From: Palsa-459 sp035937595
GTDB lineage: Bacteria; Actinomycetota; Acidimicrobiia; Acidimicrobiales; RAAP-2
Direction: 5' to 3'
Length of the DNA: 39,703 nucleotides
NCBI GenBank assembly: GCA_035937595.1
Contig: DASZHS010000024.1
Coordinates: 1 to 39,703, forward strand
A program made the translations under genes and the position numbers. The notes under the pieces were generated by a model that had not been told where the DNA came from, did no database searches, and saw nothing but the letters and a program-made list of their open reading frames with translations. This document shows positions 1 to 7,093 of this stretch, in pieces; the first letter of the stretch is position 1; each line of letters begins with the position of its first letter.

Positions 1-1042
1 CGTCGTCGTCCTCGCGCACGGCGAGCGCGTGGAGGAGCCCCGACGGCGCCGTGCGGACCGGACGCCCGAGGCCGAGCGCGGGGCTCACGCGGATCGCGTC
101 GTCGACCAGCGTGACGGCGCCGGGTCCCTGCAGGACGAGCACGCCCCCGCGGGGGACAAAGACGACGTGCGTCCGTCCGTGCGCCTCTCCGAGGACCACG
201 CAGAGGCACCGTGCGTCGACCTGCGCGGCGCCGGGGTCGAACCGCCAGGTCCCATCGTCGAGCCATGCCTCGCCCTCGGTGAGGACGACGTGGGACCGCG
301 CGAGGAGCCCGGCGGCGGCGAGTGCGCGGGCGGCGCCGACGAGGAGGGACGTGGGTGGCGCTGGCGACGAGAGCAGGGCGGTCTCCACGTCGACGGCGCC
401 CTCGTCGTCGACGACGACGCGCCGCGCCAGCCGCGCCCGTCGCCGCGCGTCGGCCGCCAGTGGCACGAGGATCGCCCCGGTGCCGAGGGGGAGGGGTGAC
501 GCCGGAGCGGGCCGGCACCGGTGCGATCCGCGGGCTCCGTGGCGGCTCGAGCTGGGATCGCGCGGCGCGGCCGGGGACACGGCGCCCGTCGCGACGTCGT
601 CGCGGACGCGACCATCGTCGATCCCTCTATGGCGAGCGGCCGTCGGCGGGCGCGTCGCCAGCTCGAGGGTGATCGCACCGCTGCGCGGTCGCGCGCCGCC
701 GCCGCTCCCGCCTCGGGGCGACGCGGAGCCATGCCCCGCGTGCTCGAGGAACGGCGCGACGCACAGGATCAGCGCGACCACGCGGATCGCGGCCCACCCG
801 AGCGGACCGCGTTCGACGCTCTTGGTGTCACCGCCGCGGAGCTGTTCGGCGACGAGGCGTCCGAGCCCGGCCAGCACGATGACCCACGAGACGACGGCGA
901 CCGCGACGAGGGCGTCGACGAGCGTGGCGAACCCGGCCGTCACGGGCGCGTCGAGCGCGGCGACCAGTGCCGCGGGGACACAGGCGAGCGCGGCGAGCAC
1001 GAGGGCGCCCTCCGCGATGCCGGCGCGCGCGCCGCGCCTCAC
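1..1042 (-). CDS. Two-helix membrane protein, C-terminus beyond window
   Basis: The reading frame stays open from a GTG at 1042 to the window edge, about 347 codons, so the C-terminus is missing. The GTG overlaps the TGA of the upstream gene (GTGA), which implies translational coupling. Two hydrophobic segments lie at about residues 10-32 and 38-62, and a third short one at about 83-95. After them come a Gly/Ser/Arg-rich linker and a soluble region containing AILVPLAADARRRARLARR and THVVFVPRGGVLVLQG. Weak inference: the layout resembles actinobacterial two-helix proteins that carry a LysM or BTAD-type domain, but I see no certain domain in this part. It is the third gene of a unit with a sigma-like protein and a secreted protein. 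The function is unknown. Confidence 0.72.
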   Translation of the reverse strand, partial: MRRGARAGIAEGALVLAALACVPAALVAALDAPVTAGFATLVDALVAVAVVSWVIVLAGLGRLVAEQLRGGDTKSVERGPLGWAAIRVVALILCVAPFLEHAGHGSASPRGGSGGGARPRSGAITLELATRPPTAARHRGIDDGRVRDDVATGAVSPAAPRDPSSSRHGARGSHRCRPAPASPLPLGTGAILVPLAADARRRARLARRVVVDDEGAVDVETALLSSPAPPTSLLVGAARALAAAGLLARSHVVLTEGEAWLDDGTWRFDPGAAQVDARCLCVVLGEAHGRTHVVFVPRGGVLVLQGPGAVTLVDDAIRVSPALGLGRPVRTAPSGLLHALAVREDDD

Positions 1043-1674
1043 GAGGCGACCAGTCGCCACGGCGCGGGCTGTGGGCTGGACGCGGGCACCGTGAACGTGG
1101 CGACGCACGCAGCGCCCCCGCCCTGGACGTGGACGGTCGCCGAGGTGAACGACGTCGTCGACGACGTGGCGAACCCGCAGGTGACCGACAGCGTCACCCG
1201 GATCCCCGTGGGGAACGACACCGTCACCGATCGGATGGCGCCCAGGCGCTCGGTGGCCGTCGTCCGGCCGCCGGCGAAGGTGCCCCGGCGCGACGTCGGC
1301 GCCGCCTGCGGTGCGGGCCTGGTCGTCGTCGTCACCGGCACGCTCGTCGTCGTGGTGCTCGACGTGGACGGCGGCGCGGTGCTGGGCGTGGAGTCGCTCG
1401 CCGCACGGTGCGTCGGCGGCTCGTCGTTCGGCGCGCGTCGCGTGGAGCGATCGCCGACGTCGACGAGCGTGCCCGTGGGACGGTGGTGGTCTCGTCGCCG
1501 CGTCGCGTGGTGGCGATGGGGTCGGTGCGTCGTCCTCGTCACGGTGACGACGCGCACCTCGTGCTTGACGAGCGTCCGCGGCCCGGGCGCGGCGGCGACC
1601 ACGACGACGGCGAGCGCCGAGAGGACGACCGCGAGCGACGCGAGGCCACCCGTCGGCAGTCGCCGCGTCCGCAT
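1039..1674 (-). CDS. Secreted Thr/Ser-rich protein, function unknown
   Basis: This 211-residue protein starts at ATG 1674, chosen because the signal-like segment follows at once (MRTRRLPTGGLASLAVVLSA); the longer upstream frame is just an Arg-rich shadow of the preceding gene. After the hydrophobic segment (about residues 10-30) comes a low-complexity stretch rich in Thr, Ser, Pro and His with runs such as TSSTTTTSVPVTTTT. A compact C-terminal domain of about 80 residues follows, with two Cys (in SVTCGFATS and GAACVATF) and beta-like alternation, so a secreted disulfide-bonded sandwich is plausible. Its stop overlaps the start of the next gene by 4 bases. No family recognised. Confidence 0.72.
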   Translation of the reverse strand: MRTRRLPTGGLASLAVVLSALAVVVVAAAPGPRTLVKHEVRVVTVTRTTHRPHRHHATRRRDHHRPTGTLVDVGDRSTRRAPNDEPPTHRAASDSTPSTAPPSTSSTTTTSVPVTTTTRPAPQAAPTSRRGTFAGGRTTATERLGAIRSVTVSFPTGIRVTLSVTCGFATSSTTSFTSATVHVQGGGAACVATFTVPASSPQPAPWRLVAS

Positions 1675-1684
1675 CGCGTGGAGG

Positions 1685-2401
1685 TTACGACGGTGCGTCA
1701 ACGTACGGTCGTGCCGCGGCGACGAGGCGACGTCGGAGCGCACCGGTCGTCGTGCCCGTCGCCGTCGCGAGCTCCGTCGCGGTGAACCCGAGCACGCAGC
1801 GCGCGTAGACGAGGTCCACATCGGTTACGCCTTGTGCCGCCGCCGTCGCGAGCGCTCGGGAGAGCACGTGGGTGTCGGCGCCGATCGGGTCGGGTCGCTC
1901 GGGGACCGAGCACAGCTCCCAGCGTCGCGCCTTGTCGGCGAGCATTCGTCGTCGCAGCCGGCAGCGCAGCGCGCCGAGGAGGTCGGGCGCCGCGTACGTG
2001 CGGTGCTGCCCCGCCCAGTCGAGCAGGAGCTCCACGGCCTCGCTCAGCGCGTCGGCGAGGAAGGTCCTCGGGTCGTCGGCGATGCCGTCGCCGAACTGCA
2101 GGACACGGGCGACCGAGACGATCCCGGGCAGGAGCGTCTGGAGCAGGCACCGTCGCAAGACGGGGTCCTCGGCGCGTTCGAGGAGTGCCGTGACGAGCCG
2201 AGCCCGCGACAGCGTGTCCAAGCCGCCGTTCGGCTCGAGCACGGCCACGAGCTCGGACAGGTCGCCGACCCTCGCGGGCACGACGGCGCCGTGGGTGGAC
2301 CGCAGCGCCTCGAGCGCTCGGCGCGACGCGGGCGATCGCCCGAGTCGTCTCCACTCCTCTCGTAGGCGGGTGAGGACGTCGCTCGCATCGTGACTCGGCA
2401 T
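1685..2401 (-). CDS. Divergent sigma-factor-like regulator
   Basis: A 238-residue soluble protein begins at ATG 2401. Its C-terminal 60 residues look like a sigma region-4 helix-turn-helix (LVYARCVLGFTATELATATG, then TTGALRRRLVAAARPYV), the type that reads the -35 element. The middle (about residues 85-165), with FLADALSEAVELLLDWAGQ and LLGALRCRLRRRMLADKARR, could be a degenerate region 2, although the usual polymerase-binding acidic motif is weak. It heads a minus-strand unit with a secreted and a membrane protein, so control of a surface system is a fair guess. Two CGTTCCCC repeats and a 12-base palindrome lie just upstream. It may instead be a HTH regulator without sigma activity. Confidence 0.7.
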   Translation of the reverse strand: MPSHDASDVLTRLREEWRRLGRSPASRRALEALRSTHGAVVPARVGDLSELVAVLEPNGGLDTLSRARLVTALLERAEDPVLRRCLLQTLLPGIVSVARVLQFGDGIADDPRTFLADALSEAVELLLDWAGQHRTYAAPDLLGALRCRLRRRMLADKARRWELCSVPERPDPIGADTHVLSRALATAAAQGVTDVDLVYARCVLGFTATELATATGTTTGALRRRLVAAARPYVDAPS

Positions 2402-2405
2402 CTCG

Positions 2406-2417
2406 CGAGGATCCTCG
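2406..2417. repeat. 12-base palindrome next to sigma-like gene start
   Basis: CGAGGATCCTCG is a perfect palindrome ending five bases upstream of the ATG at 2401 (minus strand). On the minus strand the left arm also supplies a GAGGA Shine-Dalgarno-like sequence. It could be an operator or an RNA hairpin that occludes the ribosome binding site. Confidence 0.4.
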
Positions 2418-2420
2418 TGA

Positions 2421-2440
2421 CGTTCCCCCGATCGTTCCCC
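2421..2440 (-). promoter_or_regulatory. Tandem GGGGAACG boxes upstream of sigma-like gene
   Basis: The plus strand reads CGTTCCCC at 2421-2428 and again at 2433-2440, so the minus strand carries two GGGGAACG boxes 12 bases apart. GGAAC is the core of the -35 element of many ECF sigma factors, so these may be promoter or activator sites for the minus-strand unit. No clear -10 element was identified. Confidence 0.35.
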
Positions 2441-2450
2441 AGTGCCGCAG

Positions 2451-2456
2451 TAGCGT
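2451..2456 (+). promoter_or_regulatory. -10 box TAGCGT, leaderless start
   Basis: TAGCGT is followed by seven bases and the ATG at 2464, the spacing expected if the transcript begins at or next to the start codon. This supports ATG 2464 over the GTG at 2455. Confidence 0.5.
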
Positions 2457-2463
2457 GCCGGCG

Positions 2464-2817
2464 ATGGACATCGAGGAGTTCTACGACCAAGACGAGCGGC
2501 GTCGCGAGAGCGAGGAGCTCGAGCTCGGCGCGGAGTGGCGAGACGAAGAGGGGCACCACTTCGAGCTCAACTACGTCATCGACACCGGCGAGGTCTACCT
2601 GATGGCCATGCCCGACGCCGAGATGGTGGAGGACCCCTTCGGTGACATCGCGGTCGACACCAATGAGCCGATCGAGGACCTCACCGTCGAGGTGATCGCC
2701 GTCGTGGCGTCCGTGGACCAGCTGCACCAGTCGCTCTCGGGCTGGGAGGCGCAGATGAATGCGCCCCGCTCGCTCGAGTGGGTCCGCACCGCCTTGGGCG
2801 ACTACCTGACCTCGTGA
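2464..2817 (+). CDS. Small acidic conserved-type protein, unknown function
   Basis: This 117-residue protein is strongly acidic (MDIEEFYDQDERRRESEELE) and has no signal peptide or membrane segment, so it should be cytoplasmic. The N-terminal half has an alternating hydrophobic pattern (HHFELNYVIDTGEVYLMAMP) suggesting a beta-sheet. The C-terminal part looks helical and ends SLEWVRTALGDYLTS. The start was chosen from the TAGCGT box seven bases upstream. It lies alone between the divergent sigma-like gene and the acyltransferase, each with its own promoter-like box. I do not recognise the family and do not assign a function. Confidence 0.75.
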   Translation: MDIEEFYDQDERRRESEELELGAEWRDEEGHHFELNYVIDTGEVYLMAMPDAEMVEDPFGDIAVDTNEPIEDLTVEVIAVVASVDQLHQSLSGWEAQMNAPRSLEWVRTALGDYLTS

Positions 2818-2840
2818 GCCGCGCCCGCAGGGCCGCTCAC

Positions 2841-2846
2841 TAGCAT
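2841..2846 (+). promoter_or_regulatory. -10 box TAGCAT, leaderless start
   Basis: TAGCAT is followed by seven bases and the GTG at 2854, matching the leaderless pattern seen at other genes in the window. Confidence 0.5.
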
Positions 2847-2853
2847 CGCGCGG

Positions 2854-4920
2854 GTGTCGGACGGCCCGTCGGGCGCCAGCGGCGAGGCGTCGCCCCGCAA
2901 CACTGCGCCGGTGAGCGACGAGCGGGATCCCGGCGAGGATCCGGACGCCTCGCCGGTCGGCGAGCGGCTCCGCTACGTCCGTGGGCTCGACGGCGTCCGC
3001 GCCTTCGCGGTCGGCGCCGTCATCGCCTACCACGCCGGCGTCGCCCACGTGAGCGGCGGCTTCCTCGGCGTCGACACCTTCTTCTGCCTCTCGGGCTTTC
3101 TCATCACCTCGCTGCTGCTCGGCGAGGCCCGCCACACCGGGACGATCCGGCTCGGTGCGTTCTGGGCGCGCCGCGCGCGACGGCTGCTCCCCGCGCTCTT
3201 CTTGGTGCTCGCCTTCGTGGGCCTCTTCGCCTGGCTCGCGGCGCCGCCGGGCGCCTTCCCCGGGCTCCGTCTCGACTCGTTGTCCACGCTCCTGTACGTC
3301 GCGAACTGGCACTTCATCCTGCAGGGGTCCAGCTACTTCCAGGCGGCGCTCGCGCCCTCGCCGCTGACCCACACCTGGTCGCTCGCGATCGAGGAGCAGT
3401 TCTACCTCGTCTGGCCGCTCGTGGTGCTCGCCCTCCTCAAGCTGCGCCGCTCGCCGGGTGCGGTCCTGGCCGTCGCGGTGGCGGGCGCCCTCGCGTCGAC
3501 GGCGTGGATGGCGTGGCTGCACCGCGCGGGTGGGGACCCCACGCGCCTCTACTACGGCACGGACACCCACGCGATGACGATGCTGACGGGCGCCGCCCTC
3601 GCCGCGGCGCTCGCGATCCTCGCCAAAGGACGTGACCCCTCGGTGCTGCGGGCACGCGGCGCCGGCGGCGGCGCACTGCAGCTGGTGGGGCTCGCCGGCG
3701 CGGGGGTGCTCGCCGCGATGGCGCTCAAGGTCACCGGCACGACCCCGTGGCTGTACAAGGGCGGCTTCCTCGTCACGGGTGTGGCGACGGCGGCGGTGAT
3801 CCTGAGCGTCGTGGCCGTCCCGCGCGGCGTACTCGCCGGGGTGCTCGGGTTCGCGCCGATCCGTTTCGTGGGCCGCATCTCCTACGGGCTCTACCTGTGG
3901 CACTACCCGCTGTTCTTGTGGCTCGACCACGAGCGCACCGGGCTCTTCGGCGTCCGCCTCCTCGCGCTGCGCGTCGGCGTCACGCTGGTCGTGGCGACCG
4001 CCTCGTTCTACCTCGTCGAGCGTCCGATCCGGCACGGGCTCGTGCTGCGCGGCGCGTCCGCGGTCGCCCTCACCGCGGCCTCCGTGGTGGCCACCGTCTC
4101 GGTCGTCGTCGGGACCTCCTTCGCGGCCGCGGCGCCCGCCGCCGGCGCCCTCCCGCCGCAGCCGCCGTTCCGCGACCCCGTGCGGGCGCTCCTCGTCGGC
4201 GACTCGACGGCGCTCACCCTCGGCATCGCGATCGCGCCCTGGACGCACCTCTGGGACGTGAACGAGGACGACGCCGCGATCCTCGGCTGCGGCGTCACGT
4301 TCTCGAACGCCCAGATCGAGTTCGGCCACCCGCTGCCCACCAACGGCCCCTGCAGCCTCAACCCGGGCCATCACGTGACGATCTTCGAGCGGTGGCGCCA
4401 GGAGGTGGCGACGTTCCGCCCCGACGTGGTCGCGATCCTGGCGGGACGCTGGGAGGTGCACAACCTGCTCGTCGGCAACGCGCACGTCGACATCACCCAG
4501 CCGGGCTTCCAGGCCGCGGTGGCCGCGGGCCTCACGCAGGCCGTGCACGTCGCCGAAGCGGGCGGCGCCCGCGTCGTGCTGCTCACCGCCCCGTGCACGT
4601 CCAGCGGCGAGCGTCCGAACGGCCAGCCCTGGCCCGAGGACTCGCCGTCGCGGTTGGCCACGTACAACGCGATCGTCGCGCGCGTGGCGCACCGCACGGG
4701 TGCGACGATCCTCGACCTGCACGCGTTGGTCTGCCCGAGCGGCGCCTACCAGCAGGTCATCGACGGCGTGACCGTCCGGTCGCCCGACGGCGTCCACTTC
4801 GCCGTCGGGCCGAGCGGCGCCGGCCCCTACCTCGCACCGCGCATCCTGAGCGTCCTCGTCGCCGAGGGGCGCCAGGCCGCAGCTTCGGTGTCGCTCAGAG
4901 GTAGCTCGTCGTCGAGGTGA
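2854..4920 (+). CDS. Acyltransferase-3 membrane protein with SGNH domain (OafA/YrhL type)
   Basis: This 688-residue protein probably O-acylates a surface glycan or cell-wall polymer. Residues about 35-400 form the polytopic acyltransferase-3 domain: RGLDGVRAFAV, the conserved His60 in IAYHAG, GVDTFFCLSGFLIT, the IEEQFYLVWPL motif and ISYGLYLWHYPLF. After the last helix an extracytoplasmic SGNH-hydrolase-like domain has block I VGDSTALTLG (Asp450, Ser451) and a C-terminal Asp645/His648 pair in SPDGVHF, so the catalytic residues look complete. OafA-type fusions pass acyl groups across the membrane to sugars; the target here is unknown. The GTG start is supported by the TAGCAT box. The last 26 bases overlap the convergent lipoprotein gene. 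Confidence 0.93.
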   Translation: MSDGPSGASGEASPRNTAPVSDERDPGEDPDASPVGERLRYVRGLDGVRAFAVGAVIAYHAGVAHVSGGFLGVDTFFCLSGFLITSLLLGEARHTGTIRLGAFWARRARRLLPALFLVLAFVGLFAWLAAPPGAFPGLRLDSLSTLLYVANWHFILQGSSYFQAALAPSPLTHTWSLAIEEQFYLVWPLVVLALLKLRRSPGAVLAVAVAGALASTAWMAWLHRAGGDPTRLYYGTDTHAMTMLTGAALAAALAILAKGRDPSVLRARGAGGGALQLVGLAGAGVLAAMALKVTGTTPWLYKGGFLVTGVATAAVILSVVAVPRGVLAGVLGFAPIRFVGRISYGLYLWHYPLFLWLDHERTGLFGVRLLALRVGVTLVVATASFYLVERPIRHGLVLRGASAVALTAASVVATVSVVVGTSFAAAAPAAGALPPQPPFRDPVRALLVGDSTALTLGIAIAPWTHLWDVNEDDAAILGCGVTFSNAQIEFGHPLPTNGPCSLNPGHHVTIFERWRQEVATFRPDVVAILAGRWEVHNLLVGNAHVDITQPGFQAAVAAGLTQAVHVAEAGGARVVLLTAPCTSSGERPNGQPWPEDSPSRLATYNAIVARVAHRTGATILDLHALVCPSGAYQQVIDGVTVRSPDGVHFAVGPSGAGPYLAPRILSVLVAEGRQAAASVSLRGSSSSR

Positions 4921-5263
4921 TCGCGGCGCACGCGCTGCGCAGCGCCGGCGCGACGTTCGAGAACGCCATCTCCTGGGACTGCTGGACGAGCGTCATGAGC
5001 GCGTCGAAGGAGCCGTCCTCGGAGTTGGCCATCGCCGCGGCGGGCTGGACGAGGGCCATCTGGTGCTGCGCGTCGCGGAGGTCGGCGCGACGCGCGGCCG
5101 CCGTCGGCGCGGTGCGCGAGCGGTAGTAGTCCACGAGCGCGAGGTGCACGCCGTGGCAGGTCTTGAGCGCGTCGCCGTTCGGGCCGCCGCCGCACGACGC
5201 GAGCCCCACCGCCGCCGCGACGAGGATCGCGGCGACACCGGCGCGCCGGGTCAGTCCAGCCAC
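4895..5263 (-). CDS. Small predicted lipoprotein
   Basis: This 122-residue protein starts at GTG 5263. It has a short basic N-terminus, a hydrophobic stretch and a lipobox LASC with Cys24 as the likely lipidated residue, followed by GGGPNGDALKTCHGVHLAL. The mature part is helical and Ala-rich, with two more Cys (in KTCHGV and RSACAAI). Its start overlaps the end of the upstream minus-strand gene by 13 bases, so the two are probably co-transcribed. Its 3' end overlaps the convergent acyltransferase gene by 26 bases. The family was not recognised. Confidence 0.8.
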   Translation of the reverse strand: MAGLTRRAGVAAILVAAAVGLASCGGGPNGDALKTCHGVHLALVDYYRSRTAPTAAARRADLRDAQHQMALVQPAAAMANSEDGSFDALMTLVQQSQEMAFSNVAPALRSACAAITSTTSYL

Positions 5264-5808
5264 GCCTCTGCACGCTCCAAGAGGAACTCGCTCACGTCGC
5301 GGCACCGGTCGAACACGTCGCAGAGCAGCTCTTCTCCTTTGAGGACCGCGGCGAGCGAGACCGGGTGGCGGGCCACGATCGTGACGCGCCGCTCCGAGCC
5401 GTCGGTCGCAGAGGCGTACGAGTCGGTCGCCGAGACCTCGAGCGGCAGCACGATGCCGCCCACCGGTGCGAGGTCGATGGCGAGCCGCAAGAGGTCCGGG
5501 GCGTGCGGCAGCGGGGGCAGCGCCCAGGTGAACGTGATGGGGAAGTGGAACTCGTCGGGCGGCTCGTCGTCTTCGGGGAGCCCGAGCACGGCGTCTTCGA
5601 AGCTGAGCAGGATCCGGGGGTCGACGTCGAGGGCGAGGTGCAGGTCGAGCGGGCCGCCGCACCCGTCCTCGGGGTGCAGGTCCACCTCCCAGACCTGGCG
5701 CAACGAGTAGGTCTCGACGAAGTGGCGCTCGTCGTGCACGTGGAAGCCGTGGTCGACGGAGTGGTCCTTCAGGTCCGCGACGTACCCGGCCACGTCGATG
5801 GCTGCCAC
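5251..5808 (-). CDS. Conserved-type soluble protein, unknown function
   Basis: This 185-residue protein begins at GTG 5808, which lies seven bases after a TAGTGT box; the longer frame reaching 6123 is a shadow of the divergent phosphatase gene. It is acidic and has no signal or membrane segment. It contains HSVDHGFHVHDERHFVETYS, several short acidic and Pro-rich stretches, and a C-terminal helix CDVFDRCRDVSEFLLERAEA. It is followed, with a 13-base overlap, by a lipoprotein gene. I do not recognise the family; a small sandwich or barrel fold is only a guess. Confidence 0.7.
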   Translation of the reverse strand: MAAIDVAGYVADLKDHSVDHGFHVHDERHFVETYSLRQVWEVDLHPEDGCGGPLDLHLALDVDPRILLSFEDAVLGLPEDDEPPDEFHFPITFTWALPPLPHAPDLLRLAIDLAPVGGIVLPLEVSATDSYASATDGSERRVTIVARHPVSLAAVLKGEELLCDVFDRCRDVSEFLLERAEAWLD

Positions 5809-5815
5809 CTCGCCG

Positions 5816-5821
5816 ACACTA
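5816..5821 (-). promoter_or_regulatory. -10 box TAGTGT, leaderless start (minus)
   Basis: On the minus strand TAGTGT is followed by seven bases and the GTG at 5808. Only 27 bases separate it from the divergent TACGAT box at 5849, so this is a compact bidirectional promoter. Confidence 0.5.
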
Positions 5822-5848
5822 CCGCCGGGCACCTGCGAGCACCGACGG

Positions 5849-5854
5849 TACGAT
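5849..5854 (+). promoter_or_regulatory. -10 box TACGAT, leaderless start
   Basis: TACGAT is followed by six bases and the GTG at 5861. It fixes the start of the phosphatase gene, which could otherwise be extended to 5798. Confidence 0.55.
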
Positions 5855-5860
5855 CGCTTG

Positions 5861-6616
5861 GTGCGAGACGAGGAGTTGCTCGGACTCCTCCGCGACGCCG
5901 CGCTCGCGGTCCGCGACGCGATCGGCGGGCTCCGGGGCCAGGGCCTGTCGGGAGGGCGCCCGACCCAGTACCACGCCGACGTGGTCGCCGACGCCGCCGC
6001 GGTCGCCGTGCTCGTGAGCGGCGGGCTCCGGGTGCTCTCGGAGGAGTCCGACGTCTCTGGCTCGGGGCCGGTCGTCTGCGTCCTCGACCCCATCGACGGC
6101 TCCACGAACTTCGACCGAGGCATCCCGTACTACTCGACGAGCCTCTGCGCGCTGGACGACGAGGGTGCACGCTGCAGCGTCGTGGTCAACCACGCCACCG
6201 ACACCTGGTACGAGGCGGTGCGCGGCGCGGGAGCGACGAGGGACGGCGCCGCGATCCACCCGTCAGCGGTGACCCAGCTGCGCGCGGCGATCGTCTCGTT
6301 CTCCGGGCTGCCCTCCGCGCGCGGCGGATGGGCGCAGTTCCGAGCGCTCGGGTCGGCCTCGCTCGAGCTGTGCGCCGTCGCCGACGGCTCGCTCGACGGC
6401 TACGCGGTCGTCGCGAGCTCGCGGTTAAGTCCGTGGGACTACCTCGGCGGGATCCAGGTCCTCTGCGAGGCCGGCGCGCACGTCATCGAGCGCGACGGCG
6501 CGCCGCTCGTCGTCGCCGACCGCTCGAGGCGCCGCCCGGTGGCGGCGGGCACCGCGGCGCTGCTCGACGAGCTCCATGGGTTCGTCGCCGCGCTCGACGG
6601 CGGCGGCACGTCGTAG
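5861..6616 (+). CDS. Inositol monophosphatase family protein
   Basis: This 251-residue Mg-dependent phosphatase probably acts on myo-inositol phosphate or a related small phosphomonoester (histidinol phosphate, PAP or fructose bisphosphate are alternatives). The metal ligands of the family are visible: Glu61/Glu62 in LSEESD, Asp76 and Asp79 in LDPIDGSTNF, and Asp193 in SPWDYLGG. The length is normal for the family. Start GTG 5861 follows a TACGAT box. It is a single gene, with tRNA-Val 12 bases downstream. In actinobacteria such enzymes feed inositol lipid or mycothiol synthesis, but the neighbours do not specify which. Confidence 0.92.
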   Translation: MRDEELLGLLRDAALAVRDAIGGLRGQGLSGGRPTQYHADVVADAAAVAVLVSGGLRVLSEESDVSGSGPVVCVLDPIDGSTNFDRGIPYYSTSLCALDDEGARCSVVVNHATDTWYEAVRGAGATRDGAAIHPSAVTQLRAAIVSFSGLPSARGGWAQFRALGSASLELCAVADGSLDGYAVVASSRLSPWDYLGGIQVLCEAGAHVIERDGAPLVVADRSRRRPVAAGTAALLDELHGFVAALDGGGTS

Positions 6617-6628
6617 GGTCGTCCGGCC

Positions 6629-6702
6629 GGGCGCTTAGCTCAGCTGGTCAGAGCAGCTGGTTTACAACCAGCCGGTCGGGGGTTCGAGTCCCTCAGCGCC
6701 CA
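6629..6702 (+). tRNA. tRNA-Val (anticodon UAC)
   Basis: A 74-base cloverleaf can be drawn. The acceptor stem pairs GGGCGCT (6629-6635) with AGCGCCC (6695-6701), with A6702 as discriminator. The D-arm is in AGCTCAGCTGG, the anticodon stem pairs GCTGG with CCAGC around the loop TTTACAA, giving TAC, and the T-loop is GGTTCGAGTCC. CCA is not encoded. There is no integrase or duplicated 3' end nearby, so this copy does not appear to be an occupied attachment site. Confidence 0.97.
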
Positions 6703-6760
6703 CCTCGGCTCGCAGCACCGGGAACGGACCCCACGCCGGGTCACGCGCCAGACTCCGGCG

Positions 6761-6985
6761 ATGCTCCTCACGATCTACGGCATCTGCGCGGTGAGCTTCA
6801 TGATGGCCATGTACGCCTGCGAGCACCGGGGACGGGGCTACGTCTTGGGATTCGCGATCGGCTGCGTCGCGTCCAGCGCGTACGGGTTCCTCGCCGGTGC
6901 GTGGCCGCTCGGCGTCGTCGAGCTGCTCTGGGCCGGCATCGCCGCTCGGAGGTGGTACGTCGCCGGGGGCGTGCTGGCGAGCTGA
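6761..6985 (+). CDS. Small membrane protein, unknown function
   Basis: This 74-residue protein is almost wholly hydrophobic, with three probable helices (LLTIYGICAVSFMMAMYAC, then YVLGFAIGCVASSAYGFLAG, then GVVELLWAGIAARRW) separated by short basic loops. The ATG at 6761 lies six bases after CAGACT, a weak match to the TANNNT box used elsewhere here. The gene is single, between tRNA-Val and the acyl-CoA synthetase. A coding origin is supported by the clean alternation of helices and loops, but the product is too small to assign. Confidence 0.65.
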   Translation: MLLTIYGICAVSFMMAMYACEHRGRGYVLGFAIGCVASSAYGFLAGAWPLGVVELLWAGIAARRWYVAGGVLAS

Positions 6986-7093
6986 GCACGGGCCGTCGAC
7001 GAGGTGGTCCTGGAACGCCGAGGGACCCGGTCCCCACGCACCTCGGTGCGCGTCGTTGCTGCTTGAATCGGGAGCCGCACGACAGGAGGGTCC

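Noticed and set aside
2044..4797. Very long minus-strand open frame of 917 codons
   Set aside because: It is the shadow of the acyltransferase gene and other plus-strand genes; its translation is repetitive Arg/Glu/Gly/His with no domain, and codon bias favours the plus strand.
6629..6760. Possible integration site at tRNA-Val
   Set aside because: No integrase, no duplicated tRNA 3' end and no change of gene character downstream were seen.
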